Source: an uncultured Flavobacteriaceae bacterium (GTDB lineage: Bacteria; Bacteroidota; Bacteroidia; Flavobacteriales; Flavobacteriaceae). Taken from it: a DNA stretch of 64,000 nt. Below the pieces are notes generated by a model that saw only the letters and a program-made list of their open reading frames with translations, had not been told where the DNA came from and did not search any database. Shown piece after piece: positions 18,464-26,899 of the stretch; position 1 is the first letter of the stretch; every line of letters begins with the position of its first letter. The stretch spans positions 372,001 to 436,000 of the forward strand of contig CANLQD010000003.1 of the NCBI GenBank assembly GCA_947493175.1, read 5' to 3'. The position numbers and the translations under genes are program-made.

Positions 18464-20110
18464 TCAATTACCTGAATTACTAGTTATTCTATTTAAATCA
18501 AAAAGATCGGTCGTAACGGTCTTAAGTGGTGTGTTCATCCAGTATTCGTCAAAATTAGCAGGCCTTTTGATAGGCTGGTCCTTAAAAATCGGCTTGTTCT
18601 TGTCCATGTACGAACTGTCTCGTGGTGGGCTTGTATTGGGTCGTATTTGTTGCACAAAAAACTCCCTAAACTGGTTATAGCCCTCCGAAATCTTTTGGTT
18701 TAACTTAAAACCATCGGTATCGACCAAACCTTCAATCTCGATTTTTAGTATTTGGGAGTCAGGCTCTAGTAATTCCGAGTTATAGGTCATTCGTTTTGAC
18801 AGTTCAAATATTTCTGAGAAGGTCTGAACATCAAGGTCACTCTCCAATTCGGGGTATAGAAATACTTTTTTTTCGAACAATACTATTTTTTTAAACTTTA
18901 CCCTTCGCCCTTTGTATTTAATACGATAGTTGCGTTCGTTAAAGACTCCCTTTTCACTAACCTCCTTGGTGAACTTCACGACAAACACTCTTCTATTCGG
19001 GTTTACTAGAACATTGTCTATGACGAATGTAGGAGGTTTTCGAACTTCGAACCGATTATTGAAAGAAATATAGTTTAAGAACATGTTACCATACTGTCTC
19101 TGGTACTCGGTAATCACTTTAAACAGTAATTGCTGTTGGGACTGGGGTGCCAATTCTTCCATTTGGTCTTTCCGAGGTGTTTTCTGGTAAACCGCGTATT
19201 CCATTTTATGAATTGCGAAATCCTGTTTGGAAATATAGAGAGTTCCTTGCGCCTCGTGATGTAAACTCTTTTTTTGGAAAACGATTTGATACAATACCTC
19301 ATCTTCGAGGTAAATATCTTCCCCTTTTTTGAAGCTATGATTGTTTAGAAGGTCAAAACGCAAACGATTCACGAAGGAGTAGGAATTAATTTTGTGGTTT
19401 CGGATCGCATCATGGATTCTTAATATGGCAAACTCATTGCCCCCATAATCATACAGAAAAGCGCTATGATCGATGATTTTACCCATAGAACGATAATTAT
19501 ATGGTTGCAAAGCCAAGCTATCACGTGGAAAATCATCATTTTGTCGGTACTCGTATATCTTCACTTTCGAAGTGAAATGGTCTATCTCATCGAAACCCTG
19601 ATCAAATACATTGAAGATGGCTTCGTTCAAGTTCACGTATTGATCTTCTTTCAATTGATAATCCCGATAATACCCCACCGTTGAAAAAGGGAGTTCGGAA
19701 TAATTTTCTGGGATAGCCCTAATGGCCCTACGCACGATGGCCCGTGCCGATAGCTTTCTTTTCTTTTTAGCGATGACTACCGCTTCGTTCAGTTCAAATA
19801 CTTTTGGAACCAAACGAATGCGATTAACGGTTTCTTTATACAAATCCGAAATAAGAACCTCTTTCTTTTGGTAGCCCATACATGAGATTACCAAAATATC
19901 CCCATAGCCTTGAAATTTTTCGGGAATCTTGAAACCTCCATCCATATTCGATATGACCCCCAAGGCATATCCTTTAATGCGAATCGTAGCAAAGGGAATG
20001 GGCTCCCGGGTCTTAGCATCTAGGAGGACGCCATTTAAAAATTCTTCCTGTGCGAACAGTGAAATCGACCAAAACAGGCAAAGTGCGGTAATGATGAGAC
20101 GGGTAGGCAT
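18464..20110 (-). CDS. Carboxypeptidase-regulatory-like domain protein, copy 1
   Basis: A 548-residue exported protein: signal peptide (MPTRLIITALCLFWSISLFA), then a CarboxypepD_reg-like beta-sandwich (about 25-105: LNGVLLDAKTREPIPFATI ... ISCMGYQKKEV), then a ~430-residue C-terminal region of unknown function found in many Bacteroidetes outer-membrane-associated proteins. A close paralogue lies at 20496-22130; the first ~110 residues are nearly identical and the rest is diverged but collinear. The role is unknown; surface or periplasmic location is likely. Confidence 0.8.
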   Translation of the reverse strand: MPTRLIITALCLFWSISLFAQEEFLNGVLLDAKTREPIPFATIRIKGYALGVISNMDGGFKIPEKFQGYGDILVISCMGYQKKEVLISDLYKETVNRIRLVPKVFELNEAVVIAKKKRKLSARAIVRRAIRAIPENYSELPFSTVGYYRDYQLKEDQYVNLNEAIFNVFDQGFDEIDHFTSKVKIYEYRQNDDFPRDSLALQPYNYRSMGKIIDHSAFLYDYGGNEFAILRIHDAIRNHKINSYSFVNRLRFDLLNNHSFKKGEDIYLEDEVLYQIVFQKKSLHHEAQGTLYISKQDFAIHKMEYAVYQKTPRKDQMEELAPQSQQQLLFKVITEYQRQYGNMFLNYISFNNRFEVRKPPTFVIDNVLVNPNRRVFVVKFTKEVSEKGVFNERNYRIKYKGRRVKFKKIVLFEKKVFLYPELESDLDVQTFSEIFELSKRMTYNSELLEPDSQILKIEIEGLVDTDGFKLNQKISEGYNQFREFFVQQIRPNTSPPRDSSYMDKNKPIFKDQPIKRPANFDEYWMNTPLKTVTTDLFDLNRITSNSGN

Positions 20111-20124
20111 AGGCGTTCGTTTTA

Positions 20125-20425
20125 AGGTAATCGTGAATTACACCAAGGTACCAAAAATCCCACAAGAATTATACCATCTCGCCATACTAAACACAAACTT
20201 TTGGAAATAAAAACCAAGGGAAAATAACGAGGGAAATGGCTTTTTCTTTTTAATGACCGCGATAACCAAGGTCGCTCGTTTCGGGATACCGCCCCATACA
20301 GAGACCACCATAAAAAAGATGACCCGTTCGCTTACCCGCAGGTTTTGGCCAAACCTACCACCCCGTTGATCAAAAGTTCGGAACTACCCCGAAGCACCGT
20401 AGCGCTTAACCCTAAAAAGCAAGCC
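20125..20425 (-). pseudogene. Decayed fragment of the Ca/Na antiporter gene
   Basis: The sequence matches the 3' half of the intact antiporter gene at 22143-23081: for example the stretch around 20168-20220 pairs with 22186-22250, and 20330-20390 with 22480-22545. About 130 bases present in the intact copy (roughly 22255-22383) are missing, and a single base is lost in CTTACCCGCAGG versus CTTACCCCGTAGG, breaking the frame. It sits upstream of paralogue copy 1 exactly as the intact antiporter sits upstream of copy 2, so it was copied in the same duplication and then decayed. Confidence 0.88.
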
Positions 20426-20495
20426 AGGTGTTTAAAAAACGAAGAAATTAGTAAAATGGGCAAAAAAAACCTTTCTGGCTTTATATGAATAGCCC

Positions 20496-22130
20496 TTAGT
20501 TTCCCGCATTACTTGTCATTATAGTGGTATTATTCAACTCGGCCGTTACTTTTTTTAAAGGAGTATTCATCCAATAATCGTCAAAATTGGCAGGCTTATC
20601 AATAGGTTGATCTGTAAAAATGGGTTTATTTTTATCCATGAACAATGAAGTTTCCGGAGCGTCCATATTCGGACGAAGCTGCTGCACAAAAAACTCTCGG
20701 AATTGGTCATATTCTTCCTTTTTTAATTGATTTAATAGATGACCGTCTACATCGACGATACCATCAATCTTTATCATAAGTGATGCAGGGTCGGCTATCC
20801 CCTCTTTGGTGGACATGGCACAAATTTCCCGAAAAATTTGAGCATTCTTCGCACTCTCTACTTTTGGAAATAGCATCAGTTTATTTCCCGTTAACACTAC
20901 CTTTTTGAATTTAACTTTTTTGCCTTTATACACAAATTTATAATTACCCTCGTTATAAACACCCTTTTCATCGACCTCTTTGGAAAAATCTATTATAAAG
21001 GCTTTTTGATTCTTATTTACTTCAACTTCTTTAACAAAAAACTCGGATGGTCGTTGCACTTCGAATCTATTATTAAATGAGACATAATTAAGATACATCT
21101 TATTATTATTATTATGCCTTTGATATTCGCTTAGGACCCTAAAAATTAATCTTTGATCCTGCCCGGACGGTCCTTTTGCCGTAGAATTGCTTTCTGCAAC
21201 CCTACGATGCACTGCATATTCCATTTTATGAATGGCAAAATCTCTTTTGGATATAAATATTGATCCAGAGGCTATATAGGGATAGCTAAGCTTACTAAAA
21301 TTAATTCGATACAATACTTCATCATCCAAATAAACGTCATTCGTTCTCAAAAAGTTATGGTTTCCAAGCAGGTCGTAACGCAACCGATTTACATAAGAAA
21401 AAGTGTTGGTATTATGGTTTCGGATGGCATCATGAATTCTTAAGATTGTGAACTCATTTCCACCATAGTCATAAAGGAAGGTATTGGTATCTATAATTTT
21501 TTGCCCAGAGAGATAGTTGTATGGTTGTTGTGCGATTGTATCTCTTAAAAAACTCATATTCTGTCGATACTCATAGATTTTCACCTTTGAAGTTTCTTGA
21601 TCGAACTCGTCAAAGCCACGATCAAAAACGTTCAAAATAGCTTCGTTTAGATTCACATACTGCTGGTTCTTTAGCTGATAGTCCCGATAATATCCGATAG
21701 TGGAAAATGAAGTCAAAGAAAAGTTTTCCGGAATTGCCTTAATGGCTTTTCTAACAATGGCCCTTGGCGATAGCTTTTTTCTTTTTGGGGCGGTAACAAT
21801 CGTTTCTTGTAGCTCAAACACCTTTGGGACGAGACGAATACGATTCACCATTCCCTTGTAAAGATCCGAAACCAGAACCTCTTTTTTGTGATACCCCATG
21901 CATGAGATCTCCAACGTATCCCCATAGCTTTGGAATTTTTCGGGAATCTTGAAACCTCCATCCATGTTCGATATGACCCCTAAGGCATATCCTTGAATGC
22001 GGATCGTCGCAAAGGGAATGGGCTCTTGGGTCTTAACATCCAAGAGGACGCCATTTAAAAATCCCTCTTGCGCGAACAGTGAAAGGGAACAAAACAGGCA
22101 AAGTGCGTTAATGATATGGCGGGTGGGCAT
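20496..22130 (-). CDS. Carboxypeptidase-regulatory-like domain protein, copy 2
   Basis: A 544-residue paralogue of the protein at 18464-20110, with the same signal peptide, CarboxypepD_reg-like domain (~25-105) and long unknown C-terminal region ending in the shared NFDDYWMNTPLK segment. It lies 12 bases downstream of the antiporter stop on the same strand, so it is probably co-transcribed with it; this is presumably the ancestral arrangement. Confidence 0.8.
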   Translation of the reverse strand: MPTRHIINALCLFCSLSLFAQEGFLNGVLLDVKTQEPIPFATIRIQGYALGVISNMDGGFKIPEKFQSYGDTLEISCMGYHKKEVLVSDLYKGMVNRIRLVPKVFELQETIVTAPKRKKLSPRAIVRKAIKAIPENFSLTSFSTIGYYRDYQLKNQQYVNLNEAILNVFDRGFDEFDQETSKVKIYEYRQNMSFLRDTIAQQPYNYLSGQKIIDTNTFLYDYGGNEFTILRIHDAIRNHNTNTFSYVNRLRYDLLGNHNFLRTNDVYLDDEVLYRINFSKLSYPYIASGSIFISKRDFAIHKMEYAVHRRVAESNSTAKGPSGQDQRLIFRVLSEYQRHNNNNKMYLNYVSFNNRFEVQRPSEFFVKEVEVNKNQKAFIIDFSKEVDEKGVYNEGNYKFVYKGKKVKFKKVVLTGNKLMLFPKVESAKNAQIFREICAMSTKEGIADPASLMIKIDGIVDVDGHLLNQLKKEEYDQFREFFVQQLRPNMDAPETSLFMDKNKPIFTDQPIDKPANFDDYWMNTPLKKVTAELNNTTIMTSNAGN

Positions 22131-22142
22131 AAGCGTTTGTTT

Positions 22143-23081
22143 TTAGGTAATCGTAAAGTACACGAAAGTACCATACAAGGCCACAAGAATTATACCATCT
22201 CGCCATCCTAAACGCAAACCTTTAGGAATAAAAACCAAGGGAAGAATAACGAAAGAAATACCCAACATCCAAAAGATATCGTTTTCCAGTAATCGCTGAT
22301 CCATTACCTGGATCGGTGTAATAATGGAGGTGATGCCCAAAACGGCCAGAATATTGAATATATTGGAACCCAATAGGTTTCCTAAGGAAATGGCTTTTTC
22401 CTTTTTAATTACTGCGATGATAGAGGCTGCCAGTTCTGGAATACTGGTTCCAACAGAGACCACCGTAATACCGATGACCCGTTCGCTTACCCCGTAGGTT
22501 TTGGCCAAACCTACCGCCCCGTTGATCAAAAGTTCGGAACCGCCCCAGAGTGCCGTACCGCCTAACCCTAAAAAAAGCACGGTCTTATAGAGTGGCAAGG
22601 GCACATCATCTTCTGGCAACTCATCGATAACGGCGGTTTTTTGAAAACGCAACAGGTACACCAAAAACAGAAACAATAATACCACCATGCTAATACCTTC
22701 ATATTGCTGAATTTCCCCATCAAAATAAATAAAGCCAAAAAACAAAAGGGAGGCTACCATCATAACCGGCCAATCGGTCGTGTAAAAACTTTTGTTCACA
22801 TCGATACCTCCTAGTATGACCGTTACGGCCAACACTAGTCCCAAATTGGCAATATTGGAACCTACCACATTACCAAGGGCCAAATCCGGAAAACCCTCCA
22901 AGGCAGCTTTGATACTTACAATAAGTTCGGGAGCGGAAGTCGCAAAGGAAACCACCGTCATCCCAATGACGATCTTGGGAATATTCAGCCGAAGAGAGAG
23001 TGCAACAGCCGATTTTAACAACCAATTACCTCCTGCAATCAATAAAACAAGGCCCGAAACAATATAAAGAAGGTTTAGCAT
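22143..23081 (-). CDS. Calcium/sodium antiporter (YrbG-like, CaCA superfamily)
   Basis: A membrane exchanger of about 312 residues starting MLNLLYIVSGLVLLIAGGNW; the longer frame to 23159 adds an unlikely non-hydrophobic N-terminus. It has ~10 membrane helices and the two inverted alpha repeats typical of the superfamily: SFATSAPELIVS followed by GNVVGSNIANLG, and SVGTSIPELAAS followed by GNLLGSNIFNIL. The acidic residues in the PEL motifs are the expected ion ligands. A broken copy of its 3' half lies at 20125-20425. Confidence 0.93.
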   Translation of the reverse strand: MLNLLYIVSGLVLLIAGGNWLLKSAVALSLRLNIPKIVIGMTVVSFATSAPELIVSIKAALEGFPDLALGNVVGSNIANLGLVLAVTVILGGIDVNKSFYTTDWPVMMVASLLFFGFIYFDGEIQQYEGISMVVLLFLFLVYLLRFQKTAVIDELPEDDVPLPLYKTVLFLGLGGTALWGGSELLINGAVGLAKTYGVSERVIGITVVSVGTSIPELAASIIAVIKKEKAISLGNLLGSNIFNILAVLGITSIITPIQVMDQRLLENDIFWMLGISFVILPLVFIPKGLRLGWRDGIILVALYGTFVYFTIT

Positions 23082-23178
23082 TGGCAAGTGTATAGCAACT
23101 TTAGACAAATATAGGGTAAGATATTGATCTTCGACAGATGCAATTACACCCACCGCCAAGCTTTTTAAACTACCAGAA

Positions 23179-23213
23179 TAGTTAAATAACTATAAAATTA
23201 GTTGTTTAACTAA
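23179..23213. promoter_or_regulatory. Two palindromes upstream of blaI, candidate BlaI operators
   Basis: TAGTTA-AA-TAACTA (23179-23192) and TTAGTT-GTTT-AACTAA (23198-23213), each with perfect 6-bp arms. Their centres are 20 bases apart, about two helical turns, as expected for cooperative dimers. A near-consensus -7 element (TAAGTTTA, 23225-23232) follows. Confidence 0.65.
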
Positions 23214-23250
23214 AAAAACAGTAGTAAGTTTACCTAAAAGATAGTTGAAT

Positions 23251-23610
23251 ATGCAAAAACTGACTAACAAAGAAGAGGAAGTCATGAAGATTCTTTGGCG
23301 GCTAAAAAAGGCATTTGTCAAGGAAATCATGGCTGAAATCGAGGGTGAAAAGCCGCACTACAACACCCTGTCCACCATTGTTCGAAACTTAGAGGACAAA
23401 GCATATGTAGGGTACGAAGCATTCGGAAACACCCACCGGTATTTTCCATTGGTTACGAAAGAAGCTTTTCGAAAAAAATTTATCAATTCTACCATCATCG
23501 ATTATTACGACAACTCCTATAAGAATCTGGTATCGTTCTTTGCGAAGGAAGAGAAGATATCTATTGAGGAGCTTAAAGAGATTATTAACCTCATAGAAAA
23601 CAAAGGCTAG
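23251..23610 (+). CDS. BlaI/MecI/CopY-family transcriptional repressor
   Basis: A 119-residue protein from ATG 23251 (MQKLTNKEEEVMKILWRLKK; a TTG at 23245 is less likely). The N-terminal winged helix has the family pattern LTNKEEEVMKILW and YNTLSTIVRNLEDKAYV, with a C-terminal dimerisation region. It represses its own operon until the partner membrane peptidase is activated (family knowledge). The next gene starts immediately after its stop. Two palindromes upstream fit autoregulation. Confidence 0.92.
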   Translation: MQKLTNKEEEVMKILWRLKKAFVKEIMAEIEGEKPHYNTLSTIVRNLEDKAYVGYEAFGNTHRYFPLVTKEAFRKKFINSTIIDYYDNSYKNLVSFFAKEEKISIEELKEIINLIENKG

Positions 23611-25299
23611 ATGGAATCTTTTCTACTGTATCTTTTAAAATCTGCAGGAGTTCTATTCCTTTTTTATAGTTGCTATCATCTATTCTTAGCTAAAGAAACA
23701 TTCTTTAAGCTCAATAGATGGTTTTTGCTTTTAGGTCTTTTTATGACCCTTACATTTCCGTTACTATACATTACGAAAACTGTTTTCATTCCTCTGGATC
23801 AAAACGGAATCGGGGGTTCACTAGGGGAACAAACTGTGCAACTTACGCAAACAACTACGATAGCCTGGACATCAATTTTTATGTTTGTCTACCTGCTAGG
23901 AGTTCTTGTTTGCGTCTTTCGGCTATTCTTTCAGCTTAAGACACTGAATCAAATTTTCAGGAATAGTAAACAAGAAAAACTTGGAAGTCTGGCATATCTA
24001 AAGACCAAAGAAGATGTAAAACCTTTTTCCTTTTTTCGAAACATCGTTTACAATCCGTTTACATACAATGCCCAAGAACTCCAGATGATCATGGCCCACG
24101 AAGCGGTACACGCAAGACAAGGTCATTCCTTTGATATACTCTGTACGGAAATCATTGCATCGTTTCAATGGTTCAATCCTTTTGCTTGGCTTTACCAGAA
24201 AGCGCTTAAACAAAATCTGGAATTCCTGGCAGACCTTGAGAGTTTGGCAGTAGTTAAACATAAAAAGCAATATCAATATATACTGTTAAAACAAGCTGTT
24301 GACAAAAATCTGCTATCGATCATCAATCCATTTTTTAACTCATTAATCAAAAAACGAATCGTTATGATAAACAAAAAGAAATCATCCTCAAGAAATTTAA
24401 TCAAGTATAGTTTTGTAGTGCCCCTTTTGGCCGCTTTCTTGCTGCTGTTCAATACAAGAATCGAAGCCAAGATTCAATCCCTCGGCACGGTTCCCCCGCA
24501 AAACAACCACCCTCAAATCGGCAATAGCAAGGTCTATTCAATTTCAAAGCAGACGACGGATACTGGAATCAAAGCTCTGAAAGAAAAAATCAATGCCGAT
24601 AAAGGCACTTTGATTATCGAGGAACTGGAACGAAATCAGGAAGGTCTTATAACGAGTCTGGCCATCAAATTTCAGCTACCAGATCAGTTTGTTACCGGTT
24701 CTGGGGCCAACAAAGACGGAATTCAAACCATGTTCTTTGGGTTAAATGAAAAGGGCGGTGTCTTTTTTACTAGCGATGAAACCGGATTGGATGAGATGAC
24801 GAAAGGTATACCTCCCAGGAAACGAAAGTACAAAAGCAATTCGATATCCGTACAAAGTCCGAATCTTAGGCTTCACTTGAACGGTGGGGAAGAAGAAACC
24901 GTATTAGGCGTTAACGGCAAAGTGCCCTTGATCGTTCTTGATGGAAACATAATTTCCAAGACCGAGTTAGATAGGTTTTATCCGCAAAACATTGCGAACA
25001 TATCGGTATTAAAGGGAGAAGCTGCCGTCATAATGTACGGTACAAAAGCCAAGGATGGCGTTATCCAAATCACTTCCAAACCCCAAAATGGAGTCGCAGG
25101 CATACAGGTCAAAGGCAGTATAGATGGTGAAATTCCGCTTTACATCCTTGACGGCAAAGAAATAACGAAAAGACAAATGGAGGAACTAGACCAAGACACC
25201 ATCAAATCGGTCAATGTATGGAAGGGAGAAAAAGCCATTCAAAAATATGGCGAAAAGGCAAAACAGGGTGTCGTGGAAATCACCACGAAAGAGCGTTAG
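23611..25299 (+). CDS. BlaR1-like M56 membrane peptidase with C-terminal TonB-plug-like repeats
   Basis: 562 residues. N-terminal membrane helices, then a cytosolic metallopeptidase with HExxH (HEAVHARQGH), then a further helix (~260-285). The extracytoplasmic part holds two copies of a short domain like the TonB-receptor plug: LIVLDGNIISK ... MYGTKAKDGVIQITSK and LYILDGKEITK ... KYGEKAKQGVVEITTK. Such plug-like modules replace the penicillin-sensor domain in many Bacteroidetes BlaR homologues. It abuts blaI with no gap. The signal sensed is unknown. Confidence 0.9.
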   Translation: MESFLLYLLKSAGVLFLFYSCYHLFLAKETFFKLNRWFLLLGLFMTLTFPLLYITKTVFIPLDQNGIGGSLGEQTVQLTQTTTIAWTSIFMFVYLLGVLVCVFRLFFQLKTLNQIFRNSKQEKLGSLAYLKTKEDVKPFSFFRNIVYNPFTYNAQELQMIMAHEAVHARQGHSFDILCTEIIASFQWFNPFAWLYQKALKQNLEFLADLESLAVVKHKKQYQYILLKQAVDKNLLSIINPFFNSLIKKRIVMINKKKSSSRNLIKYSFVVPLLAAFLLLFNTRIEAKIQSLGTVPPQNNHPQIGNSKVYSISKQTTDTGIKALKEKINADKGTLIIEELERNQEGLITSLAIKFQLPDQFVTGSGANKDGIQTMFFGLNEKGGVFFTSDETGLDEMTKGIPPRKRKYKSNSISVQSPNLRLHLNGGEEETVLGVNGKVPLIVLDGNIISKTELDRFYPQNIANISVLKGEAAVIMYGTKAKDGVIQITSKPQNGVAGIQVKGSIDGEIPLYILDGKEITKRQMEELDQDTIKSVNVWKGEKAIQKYGEKAKQGVVEITTKER

Positions 25300-25330
25300 C
25301 AAAAGTTTTTATCCCTCAAAATTGAATTTC

Positions 25331-25367
25331 TTAAGACCGATTTTTTTGAAGCCGGTCTTAATTTTTT
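25331..25367 (+). terminator. Terminator of the blaI-blaR operon
   Basis: Stem TTAAGACCG (25331-25339) with CGGTCTTAA (25353-25361), 13-base loop, followed by TTTTTT. Confidence 0.85.
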
Positions 25368-25707
25368 AGAATGAAATTGTTCGAAAAGCCAATTTTTTCC
25401 CTAAAATCTCCCTTACAAATTAGAATAGGCTCCAAAAACCCCCTTCAATTATTATAAAGTGTAATAATTACTTGAAATAAATATATCAATTTGACACATA
25501 CTTCAAGAGCGCATCTCAATTATTGAAATACAAATCATTTTTACACTTACAATATCGCATTCAATTTCATTAATTTCAATGAATTTGTTAGGATATCATT
25601 GTTATTTTGATATATCTTATTTGGATAATCGATTATAGCGTACTATTTACGCACCCTGCCAGCATCAAAAAAATGTTCGACAGGCTAACCTAAAAACCCC
25701 CAATTAT

Positions 25708-25770
25708 ATGATTGCACTTGCTAAGATTCTGATGTTATTGTTGCTTACCTTGTTCATAACATTATTGTAA
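25708..25770 (+). CDS. 20-residue hydrophobic peptide, possible small membrane protein
   Basis: An ATG frame reads MIALAKILMLLLLTLFITLL, a single predicted membrane helix with one lysine. It stands alone in a ~430-base AT-rich gap and is followed within 30 bases by its own hairpin terminator (25800-25819). Isolated single-helix peptides with private terminators can be small membrane proteins or type I toxin peptides; nothing here decides between these, and chance is possible because the region is AT-rich. Confidence 0.4.
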   Translation: MIALAKILMLLLLTLFITLL

Positions 25771-25799
25771 GCAGCATCATATAGGCCTATATAAAAAAC

Positions 25800-25826
25800 A
25801 GACCGTCTGCAGGCGGTCTTATTCTT
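25800..25826 (+). terminator. Terminator after the 20-residue ORF
   Basis: AGACCG (25800-25805), 8-base loop, CGGTCT (25814-25819), then TATTCTTTCTTT. It closes a short transcription unit that must start within the preceding gap. Confidence 0.65.
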
Positions 25827-25863
25827 TCTTTTTAGAAGTACTTATATTTGCAAAAACAACCTA

Positions 25864-26016
25864 ATGAAAAAAGCGTTCTTTCAATTTTTGGCCAAGATCA
25901 ACAAAACGCTTCTTCCGTCATATTCCAAAAAACGTTTGGACCTCTCAAAGGCTTCAAAGGTACAATTGGCCATTATAGGTTGGCGTTATTATGTAACCAC
26001 CAAGGCATTGCCTTAA
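25864..26016 (+). CDS. 50-residue conserved flavobacterial protein (SsrA-binding-like label)
   Basis: Starts MKKAFFQFLAKINKTLLPSY and ends GWRYYVTTKALP. The lysine-rich pattern KINK-LLPS-SKK-LDLSKASK-QLAIIGWRYYVTT belongs to a short conserved family of Flavobacteriia which, as I recall, databases label SsrA-binding protein, although it is far shorter than SmpB (~150 residues). Its TAA overlaps the apt stop by 3 bases, so the two genes converge. No function can be deduced. Confidence 0.75.
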   Translation: MKKAFFQFLAKINKTLLPSYSKKRLDLSKASKVQLAIIGWRYYVTTKALP

Positions 26017-26525
26017 TAGCGGAGCAATGAGCTCACAGCATATCCATTGAGCTTTTCCCTTCCCCTTAAAAATTCAAGTTCTATTAAAAAGTTACACTGA
26101 ACAATTTCCCCGCCAAGTTTTTTGACCAATTCGCAGACCGCAGCTGCGGTACCCCCAGTCGCCAACACATCGTCATGAATGAGCACCCTCTCCCCATTTT
26201 CTATGCTGTCTTCATGTATTTCAAGGATATCGGTGCCATACTCCAAATTATAAGCCTGGGCTATCTTTGCTGCCGGTAATTTCCCGGTTTTGCGCACGGG
26301 AACGAATCCGGCATTTAACGCTGACGCTAACAGGGGGCCATAAAAAAACCCCCGGCTTTCCATACCGATAACTTTATCTATCGGCTGATTACGTACCATC
26401 TTCAATAAGGCTGATGCCGCCTCTTTAAAGGCCAGCTTATCTTGCAAGAGCGGGGTGATGTCTTTAAAGGTGACTCCTTTGGTCGGGAAGTTTTGAATGT
26501 CGCGGATGTAGTTATTGAAATCCAT
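26013..26525 (-). CDS. apt: Adenine phosphoribosyltransferase
   Basis: Salvages adenine to AMP using PRPP. About 170 residues from ATG 26525 (MDFNNYIRDIQNFP; the frame extends to a TTG at 26537). PRPP-binding motif VLIHDDVLATGGTAAA, plus the family segments FPTKGVTFKDITPLL and GMESRGFFYGP. Normal length. Confidence 0.95.
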   Translation of the reverse strand: MDFNNYIRDIQNFPTKGVTFKDITPLLQDKLAFKEAASALLKMVRNQPIDKVIGMESRGFFYGPLLASALNAGFVPVRKTGKLPAAKIAQAYNLEYGTDILEIHEDSIENGERVLIHDDVLATGGTAAAVCELVKKLGGEIVQCNFLIELEFLRGREKLNGYAVSSLLRY

Positions 26526-26544
26526 TTCTTTTATCAATAGTTAT

Positions 26545-26575
26545 TTTGCCTTAAAAGTAAAAAGAAATATATTTG
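26545..26575 (+). promoter_or_regulatory. tRNA-Arg promoter, consensus Bacteroidetes sigma-A type
   Basis: TTTG (26545-26548), exactly 19 bases, TATATTTG (26568-26575). This matches TTTG-N19-TAnnTTTG and lies 23 bases before the tRNA. Confidence 0.85.
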
Positions 26576-26598
26576 CACCCCTTATTAAGGGGAACAAT

Positions 26599-26672
26599 GG
26601 CCTCGTGGCGCAACTGAATAGCGCATCTGATTACGGCTCAGAAGGTTACAGGTTTGAATCCTGTCGAGGTCA
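26599..26672 (+). tRNA. tRNA-Arg (anticodon ACG)
   Basis: 74-nt cloverleaf: acceptor GGCCTCG pairs with CGAGGTC (one G-T pair), discriminator A; anticodon stem TCTGA/TCAGA around loop TTACGGC, anticodon ACG; T-arm ACAGG-TTTGAAT-CCTGT. CCA is not encoded. Its last 13 bases form part of the attachment site of the element to the right, and the tRNA stays complete. Confidence 0.96.
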
Positions 26673-26673
26673 C
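26660..26673 (+). repeat. attL core (tRNA 3' end)
   Basis: CCTGTCGAGGTCAC: T-stem 3' half, acceptor 3' strand, discriminator and one further base. Repeated exactly at 56311-56324. Confidence 0.8.
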
Positions 26674-26694
26674 TGAGATTTATCAATTAAATTC

Positions 26695-26729
26695 AAAAAG
26701 TCTGTAAATCAATGATTTACGGACTTTTT
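26695..26729 (+). terminator. Terminator after tRNA-Arg, inside the element
   Basis: AAAAAGTCTGTAAATC and GATTTACGGACTTTTT form a 16-bp stem with one mismatch and a 3-base loop, followed by CATTTT. It is on the element side of attL, so it would replace the native tRNA terminator separated by integration. Confidence 0.8.
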
Positions 26730-26774
26730 CATTTTAACAAATATCGTTTGATATCATATAAAATCACCCTATCT

Positions 26775-26794
26775 GGTGAGTAATTCGGTGAGTA
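26775..26794 (+). repeat. Left arm-type direct repeats, GGTGAGTA twice
   Basis: GGTGAGTA at 26775-26782 and 26787-26794, 12 bases apart. The same arrangement (AGTGAGTG, GGTGAGTA; 12 bases apart) occurs near the right end at 56232-56251. Candidate recombinase arm sites. Confidence 0.6.
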
Positions 26795-26899
26795 GTTTAC
26801 ATATTCGCAAAAACACCGATGATAATATGTTAAAAAATTGATAGTCAGTTTTTTAAGCAAAAAGTTAGTTGAAATTGAACAACTTAAAAGCTTAAAAAA

